A stretch of 64,000 nt of DNA from Rhodopseudomonas sp. (GCF_013377015.1 NZ_JACABA010000001.1:207554-271553); one strand, 5' to 3'; positions 1 through 11,907 are shown, numbered from the stretch's first letter. The notes: generated by a model from the sequence alone, not told the origin. A program made the numbers and translations.

Positions 1-1
1 C

Positions 2-262
2 ATCAGGAAATATTCGCCCTATCATCTGGCGACGCGCGACAAGACCTATCCGCCGATCCTGATCACCACCAACCGCACCGACGACCGCGTCCATCCCGGC
101 CACGCCCGCAAGATGGCGGCGCGGCTGCAGGAATTGGGGCATCAGGTGTGGTTCAACGAGACCGTCTCCGGCGGCCATTCCGGCGCGGTCGACAACACCG
201 ACCAGGCGAGAACCCAGGCGCTCGGCTACGCGTTCTTCCGCCGGACGATTGGTGCGGCGTGA
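2..262 (+). CDS. Prolyl oligopeptidase family protein, C-terminal fragment
   Basis: Only the last 86 residues are inside the window; the gene runs off the left edge. The fragment has the end of an alpha/beta-hydrolase fold of the S9 prolyl oligopeptidase family: PPILITTNRTDDRVHPGHA carries the acidic residue of the triad (DDRVHP), and VSGGHSG carries the catalytic histidine. These enzymes cut short proline-containing peptides, often in the periplasm. The nucleophile serine and the beta-propeller lie outside. The reading frame is open to the edge and stops cleanly with TGA. It is followed by a 370-bp gap filled with palindromic repeats. Confidence 0.85.
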   Translation: MRKYSPYHLATRDKTYPPILITTNRTDDRVHPGHARKMAARLQELGHQVWFNETVSGGHSGAVDNTDQARTQALGYAFFRRTIGAA

Positions 263-301
263 GCGCGCGGAATTGAGCGACGCGCTCTTTGCACAACGCT
301 G

Positions 302-432
302 TCATTCCGGGGCGCGAGCAGCGTCAGCTGCGCGCGAACCCGGAATCTCGCAGCCCGCACCGTGTCGCATCTCGCACCACGTGTAGCAAGATTCCGGGTT
401 CGCTCGGCCTGCGGCCTCGCGCCCCGGAATGA
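302..432. repeat. Dispersed palindromic element, type A copy 1
   Basis: About 131 bp that start with TCATTCCGGGGCGCGAG and end with the inverse complement CGCGCCCCGGAATGA. The interior holds a second inverted pair, GAACCCGGAATCT against AGATTCCGGGTTCGC (with small differences). Near copies lie at 9062, 24828 and 60108, all intergenic. The structure suggests a REP/BIME-like non-autonomous element or a long hairpin in RNA. Confidence 0.8.
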
Positions 433-473
433 CCGGTGTGTTTGGCGAACACGCTGCGACAGTCACCACCTCC

Positions 474-562
474 GTCATGCCCGGGCTTGACCCGGGCATC
501 CACGGACGCAAGCACGGCTTTGCTCGTGGGCATGGATGGCCGGGTCAAGCCCGGCCATGACG
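474..562. repeat. Dispersed palindromic element, type B
   Basis: About 89 bp with outer arms GTCATGCCCGGGCTTGACCC and GGGTCAAGCCCGGCCATGAC, enclosing a shorter inverted pair around GCATCCACG and CATGGATGGC. It differs in sequence from the type A element 40 bp away but has the same overall design. No second copy of type B was seen in this window. Confidence 0.7.
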
Positions 563-631
563 CGGAGAGGGATTGGGCAGTGGAGAATTTGCAGCGCGCT
601 GCAAATCCAGAGTCCACTGTCGGCGCACCGA

Positions 632-1384
632 TCAGCCGGCCGGCGCTCGCCGATAGTGATAGCGGTGGAGTTCGGTATCGAGCTTGATGCTGCGATACAG
701 CGCGCGGCCGGCGACGTTGGAGGCCTCGACCTGCAGGCAGGCGGCCTCGGCGCCGCGGCTGGCGGCCCAGGCAAACAGCGCGGTCATCATCCGCGCGCCC
801 AAGCCCTCGCCACGATGGGCTTCGCTGACCACCACGGATTCGCAGCACAGCAGGCGATCCTGAATCGCCCCATAGGCGGTGGCGACGATCTCGCCGTCGC
901 GGCGCAGCGCCGCAAAGCCCGCCGGCAGCGCCACCACCGCAACCACCCGGGCATAGGTCGCGGCATGCGTCGGCGTCTGCTTCTGCAGGGCGCTGATCGC
1001 CGCCAGCCATTCAGCGTCGGCGGTCGCTTCAATCGTCACCGCGGGATCGGCGGCGAGCGCGCGGCCCGCAAGATCGCCATGCAGCGTGCAGGTCTCGCCT
1101 TCGGTGGTGAAGTCATGATGATCGAGTTCGCGATCGACCTGCGGACCCAGCAGCGCCGGCACCCGCACGATCAGCGGCAGCTTCTGCGCACGATAGAGTT
1201 CCGTGAAGAGCGGGATCTGAGCCGCGATCGACGCCGCCTCGGCGCGCAGCGGATTGACCGAATTGGAACGCCGCGACACGCCTTCGCCGAACCGCAGCAG
1301 CCAGTCGCCATGATACACGCTGCGCAACGCCGGCCAGGCATTGAAGCAGGCGTCCTCGATCCGCCACGGCAATGACCGCGTCAC
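632..1384 (-). CDS. GNAT family N-acetyltransferase
   Basis: A 250-residue protein. The C-terminal half (about residues 150-245) is a GNAT acetyl-CoA-dependent acetyltransferase fold: VVVSEAHRGEGLGARMMTAL is the motif A pyrophosphate loop (R/Q-x-x-G-x-G/A), followed by the ASNVAGRALYRSI helix typical of motif B. The N-terminal part (residues 1-110) resembles the extra domain of two-domain GNATs and may bind the substrate. The substrate cannot be read from sequence. The start lies 1 bp past the alaS stop, so the two are almost certainly co-transcribed; a role in tRNA or protein acetylation is possible but unproven. Confidence 0.85.
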   Translation of the reverse strand: MTRSLPWRIEDACFNAWPALRSVYHGDWLLRFGEGVSRRSNSVNPLRAEAASIAAQIPLFTELYRAQKLPLIVRVPALLGPQVDRELDHHDFTTEGETCTLHGDLAGRALAADPAVTIEATADAEWLAAISALQKQTPTHAATYARVVAVVALPAGFAALRRDGEIVATAYGAIQDRLLCCESVVVSEAHRGEGLGARMMTALFAWAASRGAEAACLQVEASNVAGRALYRSIKLDTELHRYHYRRAPAG

Positions 1385-1385
1385 C

Positions 1386-4067
1386 TCACCCCGCCATTGC
1401 GGCCGCGATGGCGTCGAGCGCCGCGGCGGCCTTGGAGCCGTCGGGGCCGCCGGCCTGTGCCATGTCGGGCTTGCCGCCGCCGCCCTTGCCGCCGAGTACT
1501 TCGGAGGCCTTGCGCACCAGATCGATCGCCGAGAACCGGCTGACCAGATCGGGCGTGACGCCGACCACGACGCTGCCCTTGCCGTCCTCGCTGGTAGCGA
1601 TCAGCGCGATCACCCCGGAGCCGAGCTGTTTCTTGCCCTGATCGACCAGGCTCTTGAGATCCTTGATCTCGATGCCCTCGACCGCGCGCGCCATCAGCTT
1701 GACGCCGGCGACCTCGCGAACGCCGGCGTCACCATTCGCCGCCGACGCGCCGGCGGCAGCGCCGCCGCCCATCGCCAGCCGCTTGCGGGCCTCGGCGAGA
1801 TCGCGCTCGAGCTTCTTGCGCTCGTCCATCAGCGCGGCGATCCGCGCCGGCATCTCGTCGAGCGGCGTGCGTAGTTCCGCGGCCGCCGCCCTCGCGGTGG
1901 CGATCGCCGCGTTGGCGCTGTGGCGGGCCTGACGCCCGGTCAGCGCCTCGATCCGACGCACCCCGGAGGCGACCGCGCTTTCGCCGGTGACGGAGATCAG
2001 CCCGATATCACCGGTGCGTTTGACATGGGTGCCGCCGCACAATTCGACCGACCAGCCCAGCGCATTATTGCCGCTGTCGCGGGCGGTCTTGCCCATCGAC
2101 ACCACGCGGACCTCGTCGCCATATTTCTCGCCGAACAGCGCGCGCGCGCCGGCATCGCGGGCATCGTCGACCGCCATCAGCCTTGTGGTGACCTCATCGT
2201 TCTCGAGCACGATCTCGTTGGCGATGTCCTCGACCCGGCGTAGCTCGTCCGGCGTGATCGGCTTCTGATGCACGAAGTCGAAGCGCAGCCGGTCCGGCGA
2301 CACCAGCGAGCCCTTCTGCGCGATGTGATCGCCCAGCACCTGGCGCAGCGCCTCGTGCAGCAGGTGAGTGGCGGAGTGATTGGCGCGGATCGCCGAGCGC
2401 CGCGTGTGATCGACCTCAAGCAGCAATGCCGTGCCGGCCTTGAGGGTGCCGCGCTCGACGGTGCCGATGTGGACGAACAGGTCGCCGGCGCGCTTCTGGG
2501 TCTCGGTGACGTGGAACACCACGCCCTCGCCGGCCATCACGCCGGTGTCGCCGACCTGGCCACCGGACTCGGCGTAGAACGGAGTCTGGTTGAGCACGAT
2601 GGCGCCGGTGTCGCCGGCCTTGAGTTGATCGATTTCCTTGCCGTCCTTGACCAGCGCCGCGACCACGCCTTCGGCGGTTTCGGTCTCGTAGCCCAAGAAC
2701 TCCGTGGCGCCGAGTTTTTCGCGCAGACCGAACCAGACGGTTTCGGTCGCGGTGTCGCCGGAGCCCGACCACGACGCCCGCGCCTTGGCGCGCTGGCGGT
2801 CCATCGCGTCAGTGAAGGAGGCGATGTCGACGCTGATGCCGCGATTGCGCAGCGCGTCCTGGGTCAGGTCGAGCGGGAAGCCGTAGGTGTCGTATAGCGT
2901 GAAGGCGGTGTCGCCGTCGAACATGTCGCCCTTCTTCAGCGTGCTGCTCTTGTCGTCGAGAATGATCAGGCCGCGCTCCAGCGTCTTGCGGAACCTGGTC
3001 TCTTCCAGCCGCAGCGTCTCCTCGATCATCGCCTCGGCGCGCACCAGTTCGGGATAGGCCTGGCCCATCTCGCGCACCAGCGCCCACACCAGCCGCCACA
3101 TCAGGGGTTCGGTGGCGCCGAGCAACTGGCCGTGCCGCATCGCGCGGCGCATGATCCGGCGCAGCACATAGCCACGGCCCTCGTTCGACGGCAGCACGCC
3201 GTCGGCGATCAGGAACGAGGTGGCGCGCAGATGATCGGCGATCACCCGCAGCGAGGCCTTCTGCTCGCCCTGCGGGTCGGCGCCGGTCAGTTCGGCGATG
3301 GCGCGGATCAGCGCGGTGAACAGATCGATATCGTAATTGTCGTGCTTGCCCTGCAGCACCGCTGCGATCCGCTCCAGCCCCATGCCGGTGTCGATCGATG
3401 GCTTCGGCAGCGCCAGCCGGTTGCCCGGCGCGATCTGCTCGTACTGCATGAACACCAGATTCCAGATCTCGATGAAGCGGTCGCCATCCTCATCGAGCGA
3501 GCCCGGAGGGCCGCCGGGAATCTTGTCGCCATGGTCGAAGAAGATTTCGGAACACGGACCGCACGGGCCGGTATCGCCCATCTGCCAAAAATTGTCCGAG
3601 GTCGGAATCCGGATGATTTTCGAGTCCGGCAGGCCGGCGATCTTCTTCCAGAGCTGGAAGGCTTCGTCGTCCTCGGAATAGACAGTGACCAGCAGTCGGT
3701 CCTTTGAAAGACCATATTCCTTGGTGATCAGGTTCCAGGCCAGTTCGATCGCGCGGTCTTTGAAGTAGTCGCCGAACGAAAAATTACCCAGCATCTCGAA
3801 AAAGGTGTGGTGCCGCGCGGTGTAGCCGACATTGTCGAGGTCGTTGTGCTTGCCGCCGGCGCGGACGCATTTCTGCGAGGTGGTGGCGCGCGGATTGGCG
3901 CGCTTCTCGACGCCGGTGAACACGTTCTTGAACTGCACCATGCCGGCATTGGTGAACATCAAGGTCGGATCGTTGCGCGGCACCAGCGGCGACGACGGCA
4001 CGATCTCGTGGCCGTTGTTGGCAAAGTAGTTCAAAAACGCCGATCTGATTTCGTTAACGCCGCTCAT
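1386..4067 (-). CDS. alaS: Alanyl-tRNA synthetase
   Basis: An 893-residue class II synthetase that charges tRNA-Ala with alanine in the cytoplasm. The full bacterial architecture is present: the catalytic core begins [15 protein letters not shown] and has motif 2 around [17 protein letters not shown]. The editing domain has the zinc ligands HSATH (about residue 563) and CGGTH (about residue 676) that remove mischarged serine or glycine. The C-Ala domain ends in a [16 protein letters not shown] segment common to the family. Length is normal (about 875-890 in relatives). The start is consistent with family N-termini. The acetyltransferase gene follows 1 bp downstream. Confidence 0.98.
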   Translation of the reverse strand: MSGVNEIRSAFLNYFANNGHEIVPSSPLVPRNDPTLMFTNAGMVQFKNVFTGVEKRANPRATTSQKCVRAGGKHNDLDNVGYTARHHTFFEMLGNFSFGDYFKDRAIELAWNLITKEYGLSKDRLLVTVYSEDDEAFQLWKKIAGLPDSKIIRIPTSDNFWQMGDTGPCGPCSEIFFDHGDKIPGGPPGSLDEDGDRFIEIWNLVFMQYEQIAPGNRLALPKPSIDTGMGLERIAAVLQGKHDNYDIDLFTALIRAIAELTGADPQGEQKASLRVIADHLRATSFLIADGVLPSNEGRGYVLRRIMRRAMRHGQLLGATEPLMWRLVWALVREMGQAYPELVRAEAMIEETLRLEETRFRKTLERGLIILDDKSSTLKKGDMFDGDTAFTLYDTYGFPLDLTQDALRNRGISVDIASFTDAMDRQRAKARASWSGSGDTATETVWFGLREKLGATEFLGYETETAEGVVAALVKDGKEIDQLKAGDTGAIVLNQTPFYAESGGQVGDTGVMAGEGVVFHVTETQKRAGDLFVHIGTVERGTLKAGTALLLEVDHTRRSAIRANHSATHLLHEALRQVLGDHIAQKGSLVSPDRLRFDFVHQKPITPDELRRVEDIANEIVLENDEVTTRLMAVDDARDAGARALFGEKYGDEVRVVSMGKTARDSGNNALGWSVELCGGTHVKRTGDIGLISVTGESAVASGVRRIEALTGRQARHSANAAIATARAAAAELRTPLDEMPARIAALMDERKKLERDLAEARKRLAMGGGAAAGASAANGDAGVREVAGVKLMARAVEGIEIKDLKSLVDQGKKQLGSGVIALIATSEDGKGSVVVGVTPDLVSRFSAIDLVRKASEVLGGKGGGGKPDMAQAGGPDGSKAAAALDAIAAAMAG

Positions 4068-4314
4068 GTTCGTCCAATCGTCCAGGATCGCCTGCGAGAT
4101 TTTCGGTAGAATGGATGTAGTCCTGGCGCACCGCTTTTAGACGCGGGGAACCCCGCTGTCCAGAAAGTGGGCGGGGATTCAGGGGCTTGCCGGTTGCCCA
4201 CAAGACCCGTTGCAGGCCCCCTCAGAAGCCCCAATATAAGACCCGTTGATAGATACCGCAGCTGCGTTGACAGTCTTGTTGAAGCCGTGTTTGTCTCCTA
4301 GCTGTCAAGAGTAA

Positions 4315-4486
4315 GTCACGTCGGGAGAGATCGGCCGCAAGGCCGGCGCCGAAGGAGCAACCGCCCCGGAAACTCTCAGGCAAACGGACCGCGTGACTCG
4401 ATAACATCTGGAAAGAGACCCGGCCGAACCAGCATGGTTCGGGTGGGGACGCCGACGGGATAATGCTCTCAGGCACAGCGACAGAT
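4315..4486 (+). promoter_or_regulatory. Tandem glycine riboswitch
   Basis: Two glycine aptamers lie back to back in the gcvT leader. Aptamer 1 spans about 4315-4397: GGGAGAGAT, then GCCGAAGGAGCAACCGCC and AACTCTCAGGCAAA, closed by the GTCACG/CGTGAC pair. Aptamer 2 spans about 4407-4485: GGAAAGAGACC, then GCCGACGGGATAATG and CTCTCAGGCACAGCGACAGA. The two conserved CTCTCAGGCA blocks are diagnostic. Such tandem riboswitches turn on glycine cleavage genes when glycine is in excess. The expression platform would lie at 4487-4539, just before the gcvT ribosome binding site. Confidence 0.95.
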
Positions 4487-4539
4487 GGGGCTCGATTGGT
4501 TGACGAGAAATCGGTCTCGGGAACCGCGGGAGCCCAAAC

Positions 4540-5688
4540 ATGCTTGCGCGTGACGAAACGCAATTGCCTTTGAAAACGACCCCGCTGCACGCGCTGCATC
4601 TGGCGCGCGGCGGCAAGATGGTGCCGTTCGCCGGCTATGAGATGCCGGTGCAATACGGCCCCGGCGTGCTCAAGGAACATCTCCACACCCGCGCCCATGC
4701 CGGGCTGTTCGACGTCTCCCACATGGGCCAGATCGAACTGCGCGCCAAATCCGGCCGGCTCGAAGACGCCGCAACAGCGCTGGAGCGGCTGGTTCCGCAG
4801 GACATCGTCGCTTTGGCGCCGGGCCGGCAGCGCTACGCGCAATTCACCAACGCCGCCGGCGGGATTCTCGACGACCTGATGGTGGCCAATCTCGGCGACC
4901 GACTGTTCCTGGTGGTCAACGCCGCCTGCAAGGACGCCGACGAAGCCCATCTGCGCGCGCAGCTGTCGGACGCCTGCGAGATCGCGACGCTGCCGAATCG
5001 GGCGCTGCTGGCGCTGCAGGGACCGCAGGCCGAGGCGGTGCTGGCGAAGTTTTGTGCAGACGTTGCCGCGCTGAAATTCATGGATGTCGCCGCGCTGCGC
5101 GTGATGGATCTCGACTGCATGGTGTCGCGCTCCGGCTACACCGGCGAGGACGGCTTCGAGATTTCGGTTCCGGCTGAGGGCGCCGCAGCGCTTGCAACTG
5201 CGCTGTTGGACAATCCCGACGTGTTATTGATCGGGCTCGGCGCCCGCGACAGCCTGCGGCTCGAAGCCGGGCTTTGTCTCTATGGCCACGACATCGACAC
5301 CACGACCACGCCGGTCGAGGCCGCGCTGACCTGGTCGATCCAGAAAAGCCGTCGCACGGGCGGCGCCCGCGCCGGCGGCTTTCCCGGCGCCGACGTGATT
5401 CTGGCGCAGCTTGACGGCGGCGCGCCGCGCCAGCGAGTCGGGCTCAAGCCCGAGGGCCGCGCGCCGGTGCGCGACAACGCGCCGTTGTTCGCTGACGCCA
5501 CCACCACCCCCATCGGCACCGTGACCTCCGGCGGCTTCGGCCCCAGCGTCAATGCGCCGGTGGCGATGGGCTATCTGCCCACCGCGCAGGCCGCGCTCGG
5601 CGGCACGGTGTTTGCTGAAGTGCGGGGTCAGCGCCTGCCGCTGCGCGTCGCCCCGCTGCCTTTCGTTTCCCACGGCTACAAGCGTTGA
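4540..5688 (+). CDS. gcvT: Glycine cleavage system T protein (aminomethyltransferase)
   Basis: A 382-residue folate-dependent enzyme. It takes the aminomethyl group from lipoyl-GcvH and makes 5,10-methylene-tetrahydrofolate and ammonia. Family signatures include [41 protein letters not shown] and [20 protein letters not shown], which together form the folate pocket. The C-terminal barrel has the usual [11 protein letters not shown] loop. A GGGAG ribosome binding site lies about 8 nt before the ATG. It is the first gene of gcvTHP, directly behind the glycine riboswitch, and 9 bp separate it from gcvH. Confidence 0.97.
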   Translation: MLARDETQLPLKTTPLHALHLARGGKMVPFAGYEMPVQYGPGVLKEHLHTRAHAGLFDVSHMGQIELRAKSGRLEDAATALERLVPQDIVALAPGRQRYAQFTNAAGGILDDLMVANLGDRLFLVVNAACKDADEAHLRAQLSDACEIATLPNRALLALQGPQAEAVLAKFCADVAALKFMDVAALRVMDLDCMVSRSGYTGEDGFEISVPAEGAAALATALLDNPDVLLIGLGARDSLRLEAGLCLYGHDIDTTTTPVEAALTWSIQKSRRTGGARAGGFPGADVILAQLDGGAPRQRVGLKPEGRAPVRDNAPLFADATTTPIGTVTSGGFGPSVNAPVAMGYLPTAQAALGGTVFAEVRGQRLPLRVAPLPFVSHGYKR

Positions 5689-5697
5689 GGACCTGAC

Positions 5698-6063
5698 ATG
5701 ACCACCCTGTACACCTCCGATCACGAATGGCTGCGGATCGAGGGCGACATCGCCACCATCGGCGTCACCGACTACGCGCAGAGCCAGCTCGGCGACGTGG
5801 TGTTCGTCGAGCTGCCGAAGGTCGGCCGCACATTCAAGAAGGCCGAGGCCGCCGCGGTGGTCGAATCGGTCAAGGCCGCCTCCGACGTCTATGCGCCGAT
5901 CTCGGGCGAGGTGCTCGAGGTCAACGAGACGCTCAGCGCCGAGCCGGCGCTGGTGAATTCCGACGCCGCCGGCAAGGCATGGTTTTTCAAGATGAAGATC
6001 GCCGACAAGAGTGAGCTCGACGGGTTGATGGACGAAGCCGCCTACCAGTCGCACACGGCCTGA
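5698..6063 (+). CDS. gcvH: Glycine cleavage system H protein
   Basis: A 121-residue lipoyl carrier that shuttles the aminomethyl intermediate between GcvP, GcvT and the lipoamide dehydrogenase. The lipoylated lysine is in [19 protein letters not shown], about residue 60. The start [12 protein letters not shown] and the C-terminal WFFKMKI are typical. The length is normal for the family. It sits between gcvT and gcvP, 9 and 16 bp away, which makes an operon under the upstream riboswitch. Confidence 0.98.
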   Translation: MTTLYTSDHEWLRIEGDIATIGVTDYAQSQLGDVVFVELPKVGRTFKKAEAAAVVESVKAASDVYAPISGEVLEVNETLSAEPALVNSDAAGKAWFFKMKIADKSELDGLMDEAAYQSHTA

Positions 6064-6079
6064 CGACGAGGAGATCACC

Positions 6080-8956
6080 ATGACCACCCACCGCAGACCG
6101 ATCGACGCCGCCCATGATTTCGTGCGCCGCCACATCGGCCCGTCGCCGCAGGATATCGCGGCGATGCTGCGGACGGTTGGCGCCAAGAGCCTCGACCAGT
6201 TGATGGACGAGACGATGCCGGCGTCGATCCGGCAGCGCACACCGCTGCAACTTGGCGCGGCCTTGTCCGAGACCGAGGCGCTGGCCCATATCGGCGACAT
6301 CGCCGGGCGCAACCAGGTGTTCACCTCGCTGATCGGGCAAGGCTATTCGGGCACCATCCTGCCCACGGTGATCCAGCGCAACATTCTGGAGAACCCGGCC
6401 TGGTACACGGCCTATACGCCGTATCAGCCGGAGATCAGCCAGGGCCGGCTGGAAGCGCTGTTCAACTTCCAGACCATGATCTGCGATCTCACCGGGCTCG
6501 ACGTCGCCAACGCCTCGCTGCTCGACGAGGCCACCGCGGCGGCCGAGGCGATGGCGCTGGCGGAACGCGCCGCCTCGAAGAAGACCAAAGCGTTCTTCGT
6601 CGACCGCGACGTGCATCCGCAGACGCTGGCGGTGCTGCGCACCCGCGCCGAGCCGCTGGGCTGGATGCTGATTGTCGGCGATCCGGCCACCGACCTCGCC
6701 GAGCCCGACGTGTTCGGCGCGCTGCTGCAATATCCCGGTTCCTCCGGTGCGTTGCGTGATCCGCGTGGCGCGATCGCAGCGCTGCACGCCAAGGGCGCGC
6801 TGGCGGTGATCGCCGCCGACCTGCTGGCGCTGACGCTGATCAGCTCGCCGGGTGAACTCGGCGCCGACATCGCGATCGGCTCGGCGCAGCGCTTCGGCGT
6901 GCCGATGGGCTATGGCGGGCCGCACGCCGCCTTCATGGCGGTGCGCGACAGTCTGAAGCGATCGCTGCCCGGCCGCATCGTCGGGCTGTCGATCGACGCC
7001 CACGGCCAGCCGGCCTATCGGCTGGCGCTGCAGACCCGCGAGCAGCATATCCGCCGCGAGAAGGCCACCTCCAACATCTGCACCGCGCAGGTGCTGCTGG
7101 CGGTGATCGCCGCGATGTACGCAGTGTATCACGGCCCCGACGGATTGACCGAGATCGCCGCGCTTGTGCACCGTCGCGCCTGCGTGCTGGCGGCCGGATT
7201 GAAAAAGCTCGGCTTCGCGCCGGCCAGCGATTCCTTCTTCGACACGCTGACGATCGAGGTCGGTACCCAGCGCGACGCCATCGTCGCGCGCGCGCTGGCG
7301 GAAAAGATCAATCTGCGGCTCGGCGAAACCTCGCTCGGCATCGCGATCGATGAGACCACCACGCCGGCGATCGTCGAGGCGGTGTGGCGCGCCTGCGGCG
7401 GCGCGCTCAGCTATGCGGAGATCGAACGCGACGCCGCCGTGACGCTGCCGAAGGCCTTGCATCGCACCAGCGACTTCCTGACCCAGGAGGTGTTTTCGGC
7501 CTATCGCTCCGAGACCGAAATGCTGCGCTACATGCGCAAGCTGAGCGACCGAGATCTCGCGCTCGACCGCGCCATGATCCCGCTCGGCTCCTGCACCATG
7601 AAGCTGAACGCCACCACCGAGATGATCCCGCTGACCTGGCCCGCATTCGGCGCCCTGCATCCGTTCGCGCCGCGCGACCAAGCGCAGGGCTATCACGCGA
7701 TGTTCGAAACGCTGCAGCGCTGGCTCGCCGAGATCACCGGCTATGACGCAGTGTCGCTGCAGCCGAACTCCGGCGCCAACGGCGAATATGCCGGACTGCT
7801 GGCGATCCGCGGCTATCACCTCGCGCGCGGCGAGCCGCATCGCAAGGTCTGCCTGATTCCGTCCTCGGCGCACGGCACCAATCCGGCCTCCGCCAGCATG
7901 GCGGGGATGGAGGTGGTGGTGGTTGCCTGCGACGCCCGCGGCGACGTCGACGTCGGCGATCTGCGCGCCAAGGCGGAGAGCCACGCCGCCAATCTGGCGG
8001 CGGTGATGATCACCTATCCGTCGACCCACGGCGTGTTCGAGGAACATATCGGCGAGATCTGCGACATCGTTCATCGCCATGGCGGCCAGGTCTATCTCGA
8101 CGGCGCCAATATGAATGCGCAGGTCGGCCTCGCCCGGCCCGGCGACTATGGCGCCGACGTCAGCCATCTCAATCTGCACAAGACGTTCTGCATTCCGCAT
8201 GGCGGCGGCGGCCCAGGGATGGGGCCGATCGGCGTCAAGGCGCATCTGGCGCCGTTCCTGCCCGGCCATCCGACCGAGGGCGATCCCACAGGCACGCTGC
8301 ATGGCGGCGGCACGGTGGCGGCGGCGCCGTACGGTTCGGCGTCGATCCTGACGATCTCCTACATCTACATTCTGATGATGGGCGGCGAAGGATTGCGGCG
8401 CGCCACCGAGGTGGCGATCCTCAACGCCAACTACATCGCCGCCAAACTCGATCCGCATTTCCCGGTGCTGTATCGCAACGCGCGCGGCCGGGTCGCGCAT
8501 GAATGCATCGTCGATCCGCGCGCGCTGAAGAATTCCAGCGGCGTCACCGTCGACGATATCGCCAAACGGCTGATCGATTACGGCTTCCATGCCCCGACCA
8601 TGAGCTTCCCGGTGCCGGGCACGCTGATGATCGAGCCGACCGAATCGGAATCCAAGGTCGAGATCGACCGCTTCTGCGCAGCGATGATCGCGATCCGCCA
8701 CGAGATTGCGCAGATCGAGAATGGCCGCTGGGCGGTGGAAGCCTCGCCGCTGCGGCACGCGCCGCATACCGTGCACGACGTCACCAGCGCGCAATGGACG
8801 CGGCCGTATTCGCGCGCCGAGGGTTGCTTTCCGGCGCCGCATTCGCGCACCGACAAATATTGGTGCCCTGTCGGCCGGGTCGACAACGTCTATGGCGACC
8901 GCAATCTGGTGTGTTCCTGCCCGCCGATCGAGGATTACGCACTGGCGGCGGAGTGA
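6080..8956 (+). CDS. gcvP: Glycine dehydrogenase (decarboxylating), P protein
   Basis: A 958-residue fused homodimer-type P protein, the PLP enzyme that decarboxylates glycine and passes the aminomethyl group to GcvH. The N-terminal half (about 1-450) and the C-terminal half (about 450-958) are the two fused subunits. The PLP lysine is about Lys701 in [19 protein letters not shown]. Other signatures are [26 protein letters not shown] and [12 protein letters not shown] strong GAGGAGAT ribosome binding site precedes the ATG. Length matches single-chain GcvP of other alphaproteobacteria. Confidence 0.98.
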   Translation: MTTHRRPIDAAHDFVRRHIGPSPQDIAAMLRTVGAKSLDQLMDETMPASIRQRTPLQLGAALSETEALAHIGDIAGRNQVFTSLIGQGYSGTILPTVIQRNILENPAWYTAYTPYQPEISQGRLEALFNFQTMICDLTGLDVANASLLDEATAAAEAMALAERAASKKTKAFFVDRDVHPQTLAVLRTRAEPLGWMLIVGDPATDLAEPDVFGALLQYPGSSGALRDPRGAIAALHAKGALAVIAADLLALTLISSPGELGADIAIGSAQRFGVPMGYGGPHAAFMAVRDSLKRSLPGRIVGLSIDAHGQPAYRLALQTREQHIRREKATSNICTAQVLLAVIAAMYAVYHGPDGLTEIAALVHRRACVLAAGLKKLGFAPASDSFFDTLTIEVGTQRDAIVARALAEKINLRLGETSLGIAIDETTTPAIVEAVWRACGGALSYAEIERDAAVTLPKALHRTSDFLTQEVFSAYRSETEMLRYMRKLSDRDLALDRAMIPLGSCTMKLNATTEMIPLTWPAFGALHPFAPRDQAQGYHAMFETLQRWLAEITGYDAVSLQPNSGANGEYAGLLAIRGYHLARGEPHRKVCLIPSSAHGTNPASASMAGMEVVVVACDARGDVDVGDLRAKAESHAANLAAVMITYPSTHGVFEEHIGEICDIVHRHGGQVYLDGANMNAQVGLARPGDYGADVSHLNLHKTFCIPHGGGGPGMGPIGVKAHLAPFLPGHPTEGDPTGTLHGGGTVAAAPYGSASILTISYIYILMMGGEGLRRATEVAILNANYIAAKLDPHFPVLYRNARGRVAHECIVDPRALKNSSGVTVDDIAKRLIDYGFHAPTMSFPVPGTLMIEPTESESKVEIDRFCAAMIAIRHEIAQIENGRWAVEASPLRHAPHTVHDVTSAQWTRPYSRAEGCFPAPHSRTDKYWCPVGRVDNVYGDRNLVCSCPPIEDYALAAE

Positions 8957-9061
8957 GCGGGGGCGGCGGCGCGAAGGCCGGGGCTGCACAACGAGGTCCG
9001 CCACAGCAGTGGCGCCCCGCACCTGTTCAGCACACCTGTTCAGCACAGCACGTTAATCGAG

Positions 9062-9175
9062 TCATTCCGGGGCATGCGCAGCGAAGCTGCGTGTGAACCC
9101 GGAATCTTGCGGTCCGGTAGCGGTGGCGATATTCCGGGTTCGCTCGCAGCCAAGGCTGCTCGCGCCCCGGAATGA
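9062..9175. repeat. Dispersed palindromic element, type A copy 2
   Basis: About 114 bp between the convergent ends of gcvP and recA. It begins TCATTCCGGGGCATGCG, ends CGCGCCCCGGAATGA, and has the inner pair GAACCCGGAATCTTG / ATATTCCGGGTTCGC. It is the same family as the copies at 302, 24828 and 60108. Its position between two converging genes would suit a bidirectional terminator or hairpin. Apart from this element nothing was seen in 8957-9298. Confidence 0.8.
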
Positions 9176-9298
9176 CGGCCTGAAGTCAGGCGAGCCGTCC
9201 GCTGCATTCACGGATCGCGGCGGCCGAGATGCAAAAGTAGTTGCGGCAGGCACCGCGGGGCATCGGCAACAGACCCCCACGGCGCCCGCCGCGGAAAC

Positions 9299-10393
<1,095 letters not shown>

Positions 10394-10474
10394 GATCTAG
10401 CTCCTATGAACGGATTCGGCGAGCGAACAAACGGCGGTCTGATCGTTAAAATCAATGTACCCTATTTGTTCTAA

Positions 10475-10489
10475 GTTCGCAATATGTTC
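10475..10489 (-). promoter_or_regulatory. LexA/SOS box of recA
   Basis: The plus strand reads GTTCGCAATATGTTC, an exact match to the alphaproteobacterial SOS consensus GTTC-N7-GTTC. It lies 82 bp upstream of the recA start codon, where a LexA operator would be expected. A further GTTC half-site at 10468 has the wrong spacing. The insertion element begins only 15 bp beyond the box. Confidence 0.85.
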
Positions 10490-10504
10490 TTTTCGGGGAT
10501 CCGG

Positions 10505-10529
10505 CAGATATATACCCTTGAGACATGTA
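10505..10529. repeat. Left terminal inverted repeat of the IS1595-like element
   Basis: The sequence begins CAGATATATACCC and ends AGACATGTA. It pairs with 12834-12858 in inverse orientation, with three mismatches in 25 bp. The recA SOS box ends 15 bp outside this end. Confidence 0.85.
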
Positions 10530-10578
10530 CCATGAATCGGTGTATTGTTCCGTCTGCCACAACTAGCCCTAGAGGGCC

Positions 10579-11850
10579 GTGGGAGACGTGGGAATGCTCT
10601 GGGCGGGCCGAATTATTTCTTGGGTTCTTGTCGTGACCGGCGGTTTTACATGGACTGTTGGGCAGGCGGGCTTCGATTCGACCGAAAAAAACCTCTGCGA
10701 ATTGGCCAACAAGATAACGCAATCTCCGATAGAGAATTGTCACGTTGTCCCGATGCTCGTGCTCTTATGGCAAATCGGAATCTTCGTAGCGCTGGCATTT
10801 CTCGTTTTCGACCTAGTTCATTGGCTATGGGGTAAGAAGCAATGGCAACGCCATCAACGTGATCGCTATTCCGATAAGTATCTCGGGGTAATGCAGGCGA
10901 TCTTGCAGATCGCGGAAAGGTCAGCGTGGGGCCGTTGGCAAGATGCACAACACTTAGCCTCAGGGTCCAAACCCCGTTGCGAACAAAAACTGCATATCGC
11001 AGAGCATGTGCTGCGAAGCGCGGCAGAGAACGGTGACGTAGTTGTCAGGGCACGGCTCAAAAATTCGGTCGAATACTCGGAGATTGACCGCCATTTTTGG
11101 CGAACGGCATATATCGAAGTCCAGCCAAACGAGGTATCATTATTTAGAGCTGAACTGAAAGCACGGCATGGCGTCACAGCATCAATCCCGGCTTATGACG
11201 ACCTGCTTGTTGAACGCGATCAGATCGAAGCGCTCTGGCCCAGACACGATTGGAAGCTAACCTGGATCACTTTCCGTCTAAAGTTAGCTGCCAAACTGAA
11301 AAGCGCATCAATCCACATGTCGGAAGTCGAAAAAAAGGAACAGACCGCGCCCGAACCCGAAACAACGGTCGCCGCGTCGGCTGCTGAGATAGTTCACATT
11401 CTGGCCCCTGCTCCGGTCAGCATAACGCCGTCGCCAGATGCCCCTGAGGGTTGGGAGAGACTTTTTGCCATCGGCGATGAAGGTAAATCGGTCTGGTTGA
11501 AGTTTTTGCCAGATAAGAAAAGCCCAAAGGCCGAAACACTCGTTCTTATAGTCTATGGATACAAAATTTTGCTTGGACAGGAATGTGTCAGAGAGCGTGT
11601 TGCTTATGCGGCGGTTCACAAGACATACGACAATGCTCCAAATAAACCGCACCATCCGTTATCCGGTATCCTTGCCGCCGTCGCCGCGATGAACATGCAG
11701 TTGCAAGAACAAAAGGAAGACTTTGCAGAAGAATGCGTCGGGAGCTATTTGGAGCGCGTCGGCCTTTCGCAGGGAGGCATGTACACCTTAACTAAATTTG
11801 GATTGTCCCACGCCATTTCGCTCGCTAACGACCTGATACGCAGAGCTTAG
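10579..11850 (+). CDS. Membrane-anchored hypothetical protein, IS passenger
   Basis: A 423-residue protein of unknown function. Two hydrophobic segments (about residues 10-30, IISWVLVVTGGFTWTVG, and 60-82, VVPMLVLLWQIGIFVALAFL) enclose a short loop. A long soluble region follows, with a charged linker (about 245-280) and a C-terminal domain (about 285-423) that begins GWERLFAIGDEGKSVWL. GTG at 10579 is the longest start; ATG at 10594 is an alternative. It lies wholly inside the insertion element, facing the transposase tail to tail, and is AT-richer than the host genes. It has no transposition motif, so it is a passenger; a defence or regulatory role cannot be shown here. Confidence 0.7.
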   Translation: MGDVGMLWAGRIISWVLVVTGGFTWTVGQAGFDSTEKNLCELANKITQSPIENCHVVPMLVLLWQIGIFVALAFLVFDLVHWLWGKKQWQRHQRDRYSDKYLGVMQAILQIAERSAWGRWQDAQHLASGSKPRCEQKLHIAEHVLRSAAENGDVVVRARLKNSVEYSEIDRHFWRTAYIEVQPNEVSLFRAELKARHGVTASIPAYDDLLVERDQIEALWPRHDWKLTWITFRLKLAAKLKSASIHMSEVEKKEQTAPEPETTVAASAAEIVHILAPAPVSITPSPDAPEGWERLFAIGDEGKSVWLKFLPDKKSPKAETLVLIVYGYKILLGQECVRERVAYAAVHKTYDNAPNKPHHPLSGILAAVAAMNMQLQEQKEDFAEECVGSYLERVGLSQGGMYTLTKFGLSHAISLANDLIRRA

Positions 11851-11907
11851 AAATGAAAATCAAAACCGAAACAATCGAACGCTTCGACCAGCTTTTGCAA
11901 GCGATGA

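Noticed and set aside
302-511. Open frames running through the type A and B repeats (here and at 24850 and 60022)
   Set aside because: Their translations are just the palindromic repeats read through, with no ribosome binding site; treated as repeat, not protein.
5987-9046. A 1019-residue open frame antisense to gcvP
   Set aside because: High GC content and codon bias of gcvP keep this frame open; its Arg/Gly/His/Gln-rich translation has no domain and gcvP is certain.
10468-10478. A second SOS-type half-site pair (GTTC-N3-GTTC)
   Set aside because: The spacing is three instead of seven, so it does not fit the alphaproteobacterial LexA site; only the 10475 pair was kept.
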